A stretch of DNA of 64,000 bases from Halorubrum sp. GN11_10-6_MGM (GTDB lineage Archaea; Halobacteriota; Halobacteria; Halobacteriales; Haloferacaceae): assembly GCF_005435165.1 (NCBI RefSeq), contig NZ_SGUC01000001.1:124001-188000 (forward strand), in the 5' to 3' direction. The notes beneath the pieces were generated by a model. The model ran no database searches and had not been told where the DNA came from. It saw only the letters and a list, made by a program, of their open reading frames with translations. A program made the position numbers and the translations under genes. The stretch's first letter is position 1, and every line of letters starts with the position of its first letter. This document shows positions 28,163-35,445 of this stretch, one piece after another.

Positions 28163-28296
28163 GCGGGCCGCCTCACGCTTCCGTTCCCCTCTCTTCCCCC
28201 GGTTTCGACGACCGCGAGCGCCGCGTCTCCGCTGCTGAGCGCCCGACACCGAAATCCGTTTTCCGCTCCTCCGAGAACCGCCGCGTAGGTCCCACC

Positions 28297-29118
28297 ATGA
28301 CGCCCGACCCAGCGGAGCTCTCGACGGACGCGTGTACCCTCCCCGACGGCCGCACCCTGTCGTACGCGACCGGCGGCGACCCGGACGGCTTCGCGGCCGT
28401 CGTTCACCACGGAACGCCCGGCTCGCGGCTGTTCGGGGCGCTGCTCTCGGAGCCGGCAGCCGATGTCGGCGTTCGGCTCCTCGTTCCCGACCGCCCGGGA
28501 TACGGCCGCTCGTCGTCGCCCCCGGACGACTGGTCGTGGCGCGACTGGCCGGACGACGTCGGCGGTCTCCTCGACGCGGAGTCGGTCGACCGGGCCGGGG
28601 CGCTCGGCTTCTCCGGGGGCGGCCCGTTCGCGCTCGCGGCCGCCGGCGACGACCGAGTCGCTCGGGTCGGACTGGTGAGCACCGTCGTCCCGCCGGCCGA
28701 GAACCCCCTCGCGACGCTCGCGTCGGTCCCGTTCGCGCTGCGTGCCCTGTTCCGGTTCTCGAAGGCGTTCGCGTCGCTCTCCGGACCGGGCGCAGTCGTC
28801 TCGCAGTACACCGACCGGTCCGTCTCCGACGCGGTCGCCGAGGCGGTGGCGGCCGACTTCCACGAGGCGCTCGCTCGGGGCGCGAGGGCGGTCGAACGCG
28901 AGAACCGGGCGTTCGCGAGCGCGTCGTTCGACCCGAAGCCGTCGGGAGTCCCCGTCCGCGCGTGGCACGGGACGAGCGACGAGAACACCCCGGTGTCGCC
29001 CGCGCGGTCGCTCGTCCGGGAACTCGACGGGACGGTCGAGACCGCCGAGACCGACCACCTCGGCACGCTCCTCGACCGGCGGCGAGCGGCGCTGGAGTGG
29101 GTCAGCGAGGCGGAGTGA
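28297..29118 (+). CDS. Alpha/beta hydrolase
   Basis: 273-residue serine hydrolase of the alpha/beta fold. The oxyanion-hole HHGTPGSRL is near residue 41, the nucleophile elbow GFSGGGP near residue 110, the acid in GTSDENTP near residue 230 and the catalytic His in TDHLGT near residue 255. The short cap is helical (FALRALFRFSKAFASL). Substrate unknown. It ends next to tRNA-Lys and its duplicated end. Confidence 0.87.
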   Translation: MTPDPAELSTDACTLPDGRTLSYATGGDPDGFAAVVHHGTPGSRLFGALLSEPAADVGVRLLVPDRPGYGRSSSPPDDWSWRDWPDDVGGLLDAESVDRAGALGFSGGGPFALAAAGDDRVARVGLVSTVVPPAENPLATLASVPFALRALFRFSKAFASLSGPGAVVSQYTDRSVSDAVAEAVAADFHEALARGARAVERENRAFASASFDPKPSGVPVRAWHGTSDENTPVSPARSLVRELDGTVETAETDHLGTLLDRRRAALEWVSEAE

Positions 29119-29178
29119 GGGTCGAACTCCTCCTGCCGGTTCCCTCGCCGCCTCGCTGTCGCTCGGCGGTTCGGTGTA

Positions 29179-29260
29179 CGGGCCGGGAGGGATTCGAACC
29201 CCACTCGCACGGTCGCCTCGCTTCGCTCGGCGCTGCGTGCTCCCTAGTTCGAACCCTCCC
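29179..29260. repeat. Copy of the tRNA-Lys 3' end folded into an imperfect hairpin
   Basis: 29179-29202 is identical over 24 bp to 29305-29328, the 3' acceptor and T-arm of the tRNA-Lys gene including the discriminator base. Its T-arm sequence (29185-29199) pairs with an inverted copy GTTCGAACCCTCCC (29247-29260) with one bulge. A GCACG/CGTGC and CGCC/GGCG pairing inside extends the hairpin. Confidence 0.8.
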
Positions 29261-29304
29261 TCAGCACGGCACCGCCGCTCGCGACTTGCTCGCGGCGGTG
29301 ACAG

Positions 29305-29378
29305 CGGGCCGGGAGGGATTCGAACCCCCGACCGTCCGGTTAAAAGCCGGACGCTCTCCCTAACTGAGCTACCGGCCC
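29305..29378 (-). tRNA. tRNA-Lys (anticodon TTT)
   Basis: Complete 74-nt cloverleaf read on the minus strand: acceptor GGGCCGG/CCGGCCC with discriminator G, D-arm GCTC...GAGC, anticodon stem TCCGG/CCGGA with loop CTTTTAA (anticodon TTT, lysine), variable CGGTC, T-arm GGGGG TTCGAAT CCCTC. No intron and no encoded CCA. A TTTATCC about 37 nt upstream could be its TATA box. A partial copy of its 3' end lies 126 bp further along. Confidence 0.96.
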
Positions 29379-29483
29379 AGACGAACAGTCGTAGGATTAG
29401 GCGACGGATAAACGTTTAGAAGCGCGGTAGCCGTCGCCGCAGTCACCCGAAACGGTTTCCCGGCCCCCGCCGTCGGCGCGAGC

Positions 29484-30836
29484 ATGGAGTTCGACATGCG
29501 CGCGTTCGCCGCCGACCTCTGCCGGCACCGCTCGATCGCCGGCGAGGAGGCGACCGCGGCCGCGTTCGTCGCGGAGCGACTCGCCGACCTCGGCTTCGAG
29601 ACGTACGCCTGGGACGCCGACGCCGCCGCCCTCGCCGCCCACCCCTCCTTCCCTGACGACCTCGACGCGGCGGCCGTCGAGGGACGGCGCAGCGTCGCGG
29701 GCGTCCTCGAACTCGGCGGTGCGGGCGACGGCGACAGCGCGGCCGAGGGCGAAAGCGACGGCGACCCGGTCCCCACGCTCGCGTTGAACGGTCACCTCGA
29801 CGTCGTGCCCGCGGAGCCCGCGGAGTGGTCGAGCGACCCCTTCGAGCCGGTCTGGCGCGACGACCCGGACCGGAGCGCCGACGCGGACGCCGGCGGGGAC
29901 GGGGTCGGAGAGACCCTCACCGCCCGCGGCGCGGCGGACATGAAGTCCGGGCTCGCGGCCTGCGTCGGCGCCGCCGTCGACGTCCGCGAGGGGGTCGCGA
30001 ACGGGTCGATCACGCTCCCGCCCGCCGGCCTCAGGCTCGTCGTCGAGGCCGTCGCCGGCGAGGAGGACGGCGGTTACGGCGCGGCGACCGCCGCGCTCGC
30101 GAGTCCGTACCCCTTCGAGCGCGACGCGGCGATCGTCGCGGAGCCGACCGAGCTGCGCCCCGTCGTCGCCTGCGAGGGGTCGCTCATGGCGCGGCTGGAG
30201 ATCGACGGGCGGAGCGCGCACGCGGCCACCCGCTGGCGCGGCGAGGACGTCCTGCCTCGGTTCGAGGCCGTGCGGGAGGCGTTCGCGGAGCTGGAGGCGG
30301 AGCGCGGCGAGTCGGTCTCGCACCCGCTGTACGAGGGCTTCCCGGTGCCGTGGCCGGTCGTCTGCGGCCGCGTCGAGGCCGGCTCGTGGGCCTCGACGGT
30401 GCCGGCGACGCTGGAAGCGGAGTTCCGGATCGGCGTCGCGCCCGGCGAGACCGTCACCGAGGTGGAGGCGGCGTTCCGCGAGCGGCTGGAGCGGGTCGCG
30501 GCAGCGGACCCCTGGCTGCGCGACCACCCGCCCCGGTTCGAGCGGTTCTCCGTCCAGTTCGAGCCGGCCGAGATCGCCGTCGACGAGCCGGTCGTCGAGG
30601 CGGTCCGCGCCGGCCTCGCCGCCACCGGCCTCCCGGACGTCGAGGCGCGGGGCGCGACGTACGGCGCGGACTCGCGACACCTCGTCGCGGCCGGGGTCCC
30701 GGCGGTGTTGTTCGGCCCCGGCACCATCGACGAGGCGCACTACCCGGACGAGACGATCGCGTGGGCGGAGGTCGTCGCGGCACGGGACGCCGTGGCCGCC
30801 GCCGCCGAGCGCTTCGCGAACGACTACACCGCGTAG
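29484..30836 (+). CDS. M20 family metallopeptidase (ArgE/DapE/CPG2-like)
   Basis: 450-residue zinc hydrolase. Metal ligands and catalytic residues: LNGHLDVVP (about residue 96), ARGAADMKSG (about 150), VAGEEDGGYG (about 193), EPTELRPV (about 217), and DEAHYPDE near the C-terminus. The dimerisation (lid) domain lies between about 230 and 345. Possible substrates are N-acyl amino acids or small peptides; no arginine or lysine biosynthesis genes adjoin it, so ArgE or DapE activity should not be assumed. It ends 32 bp from the convergent HTH protein gene. Confidence 0.9.
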   Translation: MEFDMRAFAADLCRHRSIAGEEATAAAFVAERLADLGFETYAWDADAAALAAHPSFPDDLDAAAVEGRRSVAGVLELGGAGDGDSAAEGESDGDPVPTLALNGHLDVVPAEPAEWSSDPFEPVWRDDPDRSADADAGGDGVGETLTARGAADMKSGLAACVGAAVDVREGVANGSITLPPAGLRLVVEAVAGEEDGGYGAATAALASPYPFERDAAIVAEPTELRPVVACEGSLMARLEIDGRSAHAATRWRGEDVLPRFEAVREAFAELEAERGESVSHPLYEGFPVPWPVVCGRVEAGSWASTVPATLEAEFRIGVAPGETVTEVEAAFRERLERVAAADPWLRDHPPRFERFSVQFEPAEIAVDEPVVEAVRAGLAATGLPDVEARGATYGADSRHLVAAGVPAVLFGPGTIDEAHYPDETIAWAEVVAARDAVAAAAERFANDYTA

Positions 30837-30868
30837 CCGGCGGAGCGCGGACCCCTCGGCCCTGCTGT

Positions 30869-31531
30869 CTACCGATCGTCGTCGAGGTGTTCGTCGACCG
30901 CGTCGGCGACGATGGCACTCGGCTCGACGTTCTCCATCGAGGCGCGGCGGCGCAGTTCGACGTACGTCTCGGCCGGGAGTTGGACCTGAAGTCGGCCGAG
31001 TTCGACGCCCGCCTCCCGGACGGCGGCCTCGATCTCGGCGCCGTCGTTGACCGCGGACGCGATCGCGCGCACCTCCCGCACCGTGAGGTCGCCGTCTATC
31101 GCCGCCCACGCGAGCAGGTACCGGTCTCGTCCGCCGAGGCGCGCGACGTGTTTCGCGGCGCTCGGCGCGATCCGCCCGTTAGCGACCTGCCGCCGGATCG
31201 CCTGCGGGAGGTCGTGTACCCGCGCCCACTTGCGGATAAACGCGACTGAGACGCCCTCTCCCGCCCGTTCTGCCGCCTCCTTGTACGACCCGACGCCGCG
31301 GACGAGCGCCGCGCAGGCGGCGGCGCCGCGCAGCATGAGCACGTTGTCGCCGTCGCCGACGTCGCCGGCCGCGAAGCGGCCCACCGTCTCCGCGGCCTCG
31401 GCGACGCTGTCGGGGTCGTTCGGGTCGAACCCCACCGCGTCCGCGGCCCGATCGCCTGTCACCGCCGGGTCGGACCGGACCACCGGCTCGCCGACGGGGG
31501 ACCGCCGGTCAGCGCGTGAGTCCTCGGTCAT
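30869..31531 (-). CDS. Haloarchaeal DNA-binding-like protein with ParB-type HTH and C-terminal RHH-like segment
   Basis: 220 residues. Residues about 75-150 resemble the helix-turn-helix domain of ParB/KorB proteins (SVAFIRKWARVHDLPQAIRR, then NGRIAPSAAKHVARLGG and LTVREVRAIASAVNDG). The last 40 residues (VQLPAETYVELRRRASMENV...VADAVDEHL) have the strand-helix-helix pattern of ribbon-helix-helix proteins. No ParB catalytic (CTPase) motif is seen. A regulatory or partition-related role is inference. ATG at 31531 is supported by TTTATATCC starting 29 nt upstream; earlier in-frame codons overlap that box. Confidence 0.8.
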   Translation of the reverse strand: MTEDSRADRRSPVGEPVVRSDPAVTGDRAADAVGFDPNDPDSVAEAAETVGRFAAGDVGDGDNVLMLRGAAACAALVRGVGSYKEAAERAGEGVSVAFIRKWARVHDLPQAIRRQVANGRIAPSAAKHVARLGGRDRYLLAWAAIDGDLTVREVRAIASAVNDGAEIEAAVREAGVELGRLQVQLPAETYVELRRRASMENVEPSAIVADAVDEHLDDDR

Positions 31532-31551
31532 ACCACACCCTTCGGGGCCGC

Positions 31552-31560
31552 GGATATAAA
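31552..31560 (-). promoter_or_regulatory. TATA box of the ParB/RHH-like gene
   Basis: TTTATATCC on the minus strand starts 29 nt before the ATG at 31531. Confidence 0.65.
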
Positions 31561-31624
31561 CGCCGGGCACCGGGGCGGAACTCGCCGGAACGCCGGACGG
31601 TCCGGACCGGCCGTCGAAGCGCTC

Positions 31625-32362
31625 CTACCTCTCGGCCCGGATCGCCGCGTCGCCGTCGGTTCCCTCGCTGCCGTCCCCGCCGCCTTCCGCGGTCGTCGTC
31701 CGCCGGTACACCACGTACGAGTACGCGACGGTGACCGCGGCGGTCGCGAGGGCCGGGCCGACGAGGAAGTACACCGCGTACTCGCCGAAGAGGAGGCCGA
31801 TCGCGGCGATCACGGCCGAGAGCTTGAACAGCCGGGCGCCGAGCGCGTGGGTCCGCTCCCAGACGGCGTCGTCGCTGAGCGTCCACGGCGTGCGGATTCC
31901 GACGAACCAGTTTGGCTCGACGTGGGGCAACAGCGCTCCGAGGTAGTAGAACAGCGCGGCGCCGCCCGCCACTGCGATCGTCGTCACGTCGACCGCGTAG
32001 CCGAGGTTGACGGCGAGTACGGCGAGGTGGAGTCCGACGAGGAACGCGGTGAACACGACCACGAACCGGTCGTAGTGGACCCGGAACGCCGCGATGTTCT
32101 CCCCGAGGGGGTCGATCCGCGGCAACAGGGCGAACAGGCCGACCAGTCCGGCCGCGAGCCCAGGAACGAGCCACAGCCCGAGCGTTCGCGGGAGCGTTCC
32201 CGTCGGCTCGCCGGGGCCGTTCCACCGCGTCACCATTCGCTCGGGGAGCTCCGGCGCGACCGCGAGGCTGGCGGCGGCGCCGACGGCGACGAGGAGCGCC
32301 GCGACGCCGAACCGGAGCCGCGTGGAGAGCCGGGGGGTGGAAGGTCGGGATTCGGAGGGCAT
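31625..32362 (-). CDS. DUF1648/SdpI-like membrane protein
   Basis: 245-residue membrane protein with about six helices. The first extracellular segment MVTRWNGPGEPTGTLPRTLG is the DUF1648 signature. NWFVGIRTPWTLSDDAVWERTHALGARLF is the SdpI signature; SdpI is the immunity protein against the SdpC toxin in Bacillus. Archaeal members have no known toxin partner, and none is seen here. The C-terminus is a Gly/Asp-rich tail. ATG at 32362 avoids an upstream extension into the neighbouring divergent promoter. Confidence 0.85.
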   Translation of the reverse strand: MPSESRPSTPRLSTRLRFGVAALLVAVGAAASLAVAPELPERMVTRWNGPGEPTGTLPRTLGLWLVPGLAAGLVGLFALLPRIDPLGENIAAFRVHYDRFVVVFTAFLVGLHLAVLAVNLGYAVDVTTIAVAGGAALFYYLGALLPHVEPNWFVGIRTPWTLSDDAVWERTHALGARLFKLSAVIAAIGLLFGEYAVYFLVGPALATAAVTVAYSYVVYRRTTTAEGGGDGSEGTDGDAAIRAER

Positions 32363-32471
32363 GCGCGGCGAGACGCGTCCCGTCGTGGTAAAAGTGGCCT
32401 CCCGTGAGAAGCTCACCCGCGGGACCCGGTGCGACGCAACCCTTACGCGTCGTGACCGCCAATCACGGCGT

Positions 32472-33404
32472 ATGACAGACGAGCGCGACGACGACGGCCA
32501 CGAGTTCTCCTCGGGGCAGGGCGTCGACGCCGACTACGACGCGTTCACGCTGGACCCGCCCGAGCTGGGCGAGGACCCGAGCCGCGTCGATCCCGTCGAC
32601 TCGCGGGTGCTGACGGAGGAGCTGGACCGCCGGAACATCGGCAGCGAGGACGTCGACGTCGAGCAGCTGATCGACGTCGGCCTCTCGTATATGGGTATCA
32701 ACCGCTTCGAGGAGGCGACGGAGACGTTCGAGCGCGCCGCCAACTTCGCCGAGGAGGACTCGCTCGAAGCCCAGGAGGCGTGGGTGAACAAGGGGGCCGC
32801 CCACGCGCAGTTAGAGGAGTTCGACCAGGCGATCGGCGCGTATCAGGAGGCGCTGCGCATCGACGAGGAGTCCGAACACGCGGCGACCGCGGAGACGAAC
32901 CTCGCGTACGCGCTCTGGGAGTCGGGGCGGGGCGAACAGGCGCTCGAACACGCGGAGCGCGCCGTCGAGACCGACCCGCGCTTCGCCGAGGCGTGGTACA
33001 ACCGCGGGTTCCTGCTGGTCGAGCGCGGGCTCGCCGAGGACGCCGTCAAATGCTTCGACAACGCGATCCGCCTCGGCTATCGCGACGCGGGCGTCCTCGA
33101 AGAAAAGGCGCGGGCCCTCGAAGAGGCAGGCGACCACGAGCAGGCCGAGGAGGTGGCCGACCGCGCCGAGGAGCTCCGCCGCGAGACGGAAGAGCAGTTG
33201 ATCGAAGAGCAGACCGGGCAGGCGCCCGGACCGGGCGGGCAGGGTCGGCAGGGCGGCCGCGGCGGACAGGGTCGGCAGGGCGGCCGCGGCGGGCAGCCCG
33301 GCGCCGGCGGCCGCGGCGCTCAGGGGGACGGCCGGGGCGGGCAGGGCGGCGGACCCGAGGGCCCGGAGCGGGAGCTCCAAGGCGAGGGGCCCGAGGGCTT
33401 TTAA
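32472..33404 (+). CDS. TPR-repeat protein with Gly/Gln/Arg-rich tail
   Basis: 310 residues. An acidic N-terminus (1-75) is followed by about four tetratricopeptide repeats (75-225), for example LIDVGLSYMGINRFEEATET, NKGAAHAQLEEFDQAIGAYQ, TNLAYALWESGRGEQALEHA and YNRGFLLVERGLAEDAVKCF. The C-terminal 75 residues are low-complexity (GRQGGRGGQ repeats), resembling RGG-type RNA-binding tails. Its stop is immediately followed by the DUF424 start, so the two are one operon. A protein-protein scaffold role is inferred. Confidence 0.88.
   Translation: MTDERDDDGHEFSSGQGVDADYDAFTLDPPELGEDPSRVDPVDSRVLTEELDRRNIGSEDVDVEQLIDVGLSYMGINRFEEATETFERAANFAEEDSLEAQEAWVNKGAAHAQLEEFDQAIGAYQEALRIDEESEHAATAETNLAYALWESGRGEQALEHAERAVETDPRFAEAWYNRGFLLVERGLAEDAVKCFDNAIRLGYRDAGVLEEKARALEEAGDHEQAEEVADRAEELRRETEEQLIEEQTGQAPGPGGQGRQGGRGGQGRQGGRGGQPGAGGRGAQGDGRGGQGGGPEGPERELQGEGPEGF
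33240..33293 (+). repeat. 27-bp tandem repeat encoding GRQGGRGGQ units
   Basis: Two adjacent 27-bp units (33240-33266, 33267-33293) differing only at the last base. They lie in the low-complexity tail of the TPR gene and keep the reading frame. Confidence 0.9.
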
Positions 33405-33704
33405 ATGCTCCTCCGCGAGCGCGAGACCGCAGAGGGGCGGCTCGTCTCCGTCTGCGACCCGGACTGCCTCGGCGAGACGTACGAGGACGGACCGGTGACG
33501 CTCACCGTGAACGAGGAGTTCTACGGCGGCGAGGACGCCGTCGAGGCGACCGCCGAGGAGGTCGTCGCGGGGCTTCAGCGCGCGCAGGTCGCGAACATCG
33601 TCGGCACCGAGTCGGTCGGCGTCGCCGTCGAGGCCGGCCTCGTCGACGAGGAGACCGTCTTGGAGTTCGAGGAGACGCGACACGCGCAGCTGCTCTGGCT
33701 GTAG
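33405..33704 (+). CDS. DUF424 domain protein
   Basis: 99-residue archaeal conserved protein of the DUF424 family (RETAEGRLVSVCDPDCLGET, VTLTVNEEFYGGE, ANIVGTESVGVAVEAGLVDE). The family is widespread in archaea and has no established function. The ATG directly follows the stop of the TPR gene with no spacer, so expression must be coupled to it. Confidence 0.88.
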   Translation: MLLRERETAEGRLVSVCDPDCLGETYEDGPVTLTVNEEFYGGEDAVEATAEEVVAGLQRAQVANIVGTESVGVAVEAGLVDEETVLEFEETRHAQLLWL

Positions 33705-33788
33705 CGGCCCTCGTTAACTCGCCGCCCGCGGCCGGGCGTCCGAGCGCGATCCGAACCGGCTAAGGGCGCGCGCGATGAGTCGAATCCG

Positions 33789-34085
33789 ATGAGACGACTC
33801 ACGCGGAGCGAACTGGCGTCGCGGGTGGGGCCGCGAGCGCCGTCGGACGCCTTCTGGCGTCGCGCGATCGACCGGGGAGAGGCCGCGCTCGGCGTCGGCG
33901 CGGACGCCGTCGACGCGGCCGCCGGGGAGGAGGGAAGCGACGGCGACGACCCGACCGAACCGCTCGACGCGGGCGACATCGTCGACGTCGGCGACCACGC
34001 GTTCGTCGTCGTGGGGAACGATCGGACGGCGGCGGGAGGGCAGATCTACCGTATCGAACTCGTCGCCGACCGCGACGAGGGCTGA
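33789..34085 (+). CDS. Small haloarchaeal protein, function unknown
   Basis: 98 residues: a basic N-terminal helix region (RRLTRSELASRVGPRAPSDAFWRRAIDRGE), a low-complexity acidic middle, and a strand-rich end (DAGDIVDVGDHAFVVVGNDR). I do not recognise a family. Codon use is normal. It ends 23 bp from the convergent aminotransferase gene. Confidence 0.65.
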   Translation: MRRLTRSELASRVGPRAPSDAFWRRAIDRGEAALGVGADAVDAAAGEEGSDGDDPTEPLDAGDIVDVGDHAFVVVGNDRTAAGGQIYRIELVADRDEG

Positions 34086-34108
34086 CACCGGGACGACCGG
34101 ACGCCCGA

Positions 34109-35227
34109 TCAGAGGCCGGCGACGTCCTCGATGGCGTCGGTGAGTTCTTTCACGCTCTCGACGGTGTGCTCGCCCATGTGGCCGATCCGGAACGTCTCCT
34201 CGCCGAGGTCGCCGTAGCCGTTCGAGAAGGCCATGTCGTACTCCTCGCTCACTTCCTCGATGGTCCCGGCCACGTCGATCCCCTGCGTGTTCTCGATGCA
34301 GGCGACCGTCTGGGACTCGTACCCCTCCTCGGGGAACATCGCGAAGTGTTCGCCGGCCCAGTCGTGGACGTACTCCATCATGTCGCGGTGACGCTCGTCG
34401 CGGGCGCGGTGCCCCTCCGCCAGCATGCGCTTCATCTGCTTGCGATACGCTAACATGATCGGAATCGCGGGCGTCGAGTGGGTCTGGCCCTTGCGGTCGT
34501 AGTAGTCGATGGTTCGGCGGAAGCCGCCGTACCACGAGGAGTCGCCCTTCTCGACCTCGCGGTCGTAGGCGTCGTCGCTCACGACGCAGACCGCGAGCCC
34601 GGGGGGCATCGCGAACGCCTTCTGGGTCGACGCGAAGATAACGTCGATCCCGTGCTCGTCGATGTCGACGTAGTCGCCGCCGAGCGAGGAGACGGCGTCG
34701 ACGGCGAAGTAGGTGTCCGGGTACGCCTTGAGGACGTCGCCGATCTCCTCGATCGGGTTCCGGACGCCCGTGGAGGACTCGTTCATCACGCCGGCGACCA
34801 TGTCGTACTTCCCGTCGGCGGACTCGACGGCGTCGCGGACATCCTCGGGCTTGACCGCCTCGCCCCACTCGTACTCCAGCCGGTCGACGTCTTTCCCGAG
34901 GCGCTCGGCGACGTTGGCGTAGCGCTCGCTGAAGGCGCCGCAGGTCGGGACGAGGACGCGCTCGTCGACGAGGTTGAGCGTCGTCGCCTCCCAGAACTCG
35001 GTGCCGGAGCCGGTGAGGATGACGACCTCGTTGTCGGTGCCGAGGAACTCCTTCGTGTCCTCGACGATGGTGGTGTACAGGTCCGTCATCCGGTCCATCC
35101 GGTGGCCGAACATCGGCTCGGCCATCGCCTCGATCACGTCCTCGCGGACCTCGGTCGGCCCGGGGATGTACAGCGTCTTCTCGTCGTAGTCGTCGCGGTA
35201 TTCGCGTTTCTTCGTCACGGAATCCAC
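34109..35227 (-). CDS. Class V aminotransferase (alanine-glyoxylate/serine-pyruvate aminotransferase family)
   Basis: 372-residue PLP enzyme of fold type I. The PLP lysine is in FASTQKAFAMPPG near residue 190. LYIPGPTEVREDVIEAM at the N-terminus, TGSGTEFWEATTLNL near residue 72 and the Asp of AVDAVSSLGGDYVD near residue 167 are family marks. It probably moves an amino group between alanine or serine and glyoxylate or pyruvate; the exact pair is not readable. GTG start at 35227; a second GTG lies three codons downstream. Divergent from the permease-UspA gene. Confidence 0.88.
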   Translation of the reverse strand: MDSVTKKREYRDDYDEKTLYIPGPTEVREDVIEAMAEPMFGHRMDRMTDLYTTIVEDTKEFLGTDNEVVILTGSGTEFWEATTLNLVDERVLVPTCGAFSERYANVAERLGKDVDRLEYEWGEAVKPEDVRDAVESADGKYDMVAGVMNESSTGVRNPIEEIGDVLKAYPDTYFAVDAVSSLGGDYVDIDEHGIDVIFASTQKAFAMPPGLAVCVVSDDAYDREVEKGDSSWYGGFRRTIDYYDRKGQTHSTPAIPIMLAYRKQMKRMLAEGHRARDERHRDMMEYVHDWAGEHFAMFPEEGYESQTVACIENTQGIDVAGTIEEVSEEYDMAFSNGYGDLGEETFRIGHMGEHTVESVKELTDAIEDVAGL

Positions 35228-35372
35228 CTGTTGGATCGTACCGGGACGCGTGAGGGTATGGACCTTGTGATACGTTCAAAAGGCGCGGTGCGGAGCGGAT
35301 ACGGGGGCGCTCTCCGACCATCGAACCCAGCGCTCACTTCCGGAGACGGCGCCCTCGGCCGGATCAGCCGGG

Positions 35373-35379
35373 TTTATAC
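35373..35379 (+). promoter_or_regulatory. TATA box of permease-UspA gene
   Basis: TTTATAC. The transcript would begin near 35400, leaving a leader of about 45 nt before the GTG at 35446, which has GAGGTG (35432-35437) as a Shine-Dalgarno-like element. Confidence 0.55.
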
Positions 35380-35445
35380 GAACAGAGGCGCGAAAGGATG
35401 TATGATACACGCCCGAAGAGTCACAACCGCCCGAGGTGGGCCGCC

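Noticed and set aside
29117-29131. Additional tRNA fragment (GTCGAACTCCTCC)
   Set aside because: It resembles a T-arm but cannot fold into a cloverleaf, and the match is too short.
29179-29378. Integrated provirus or genomic island at tRNA-Lys
   Set aside because: Only about 100 bp separates the 24-bp copies and no integrase or viral gene is nearby; at most a scar.
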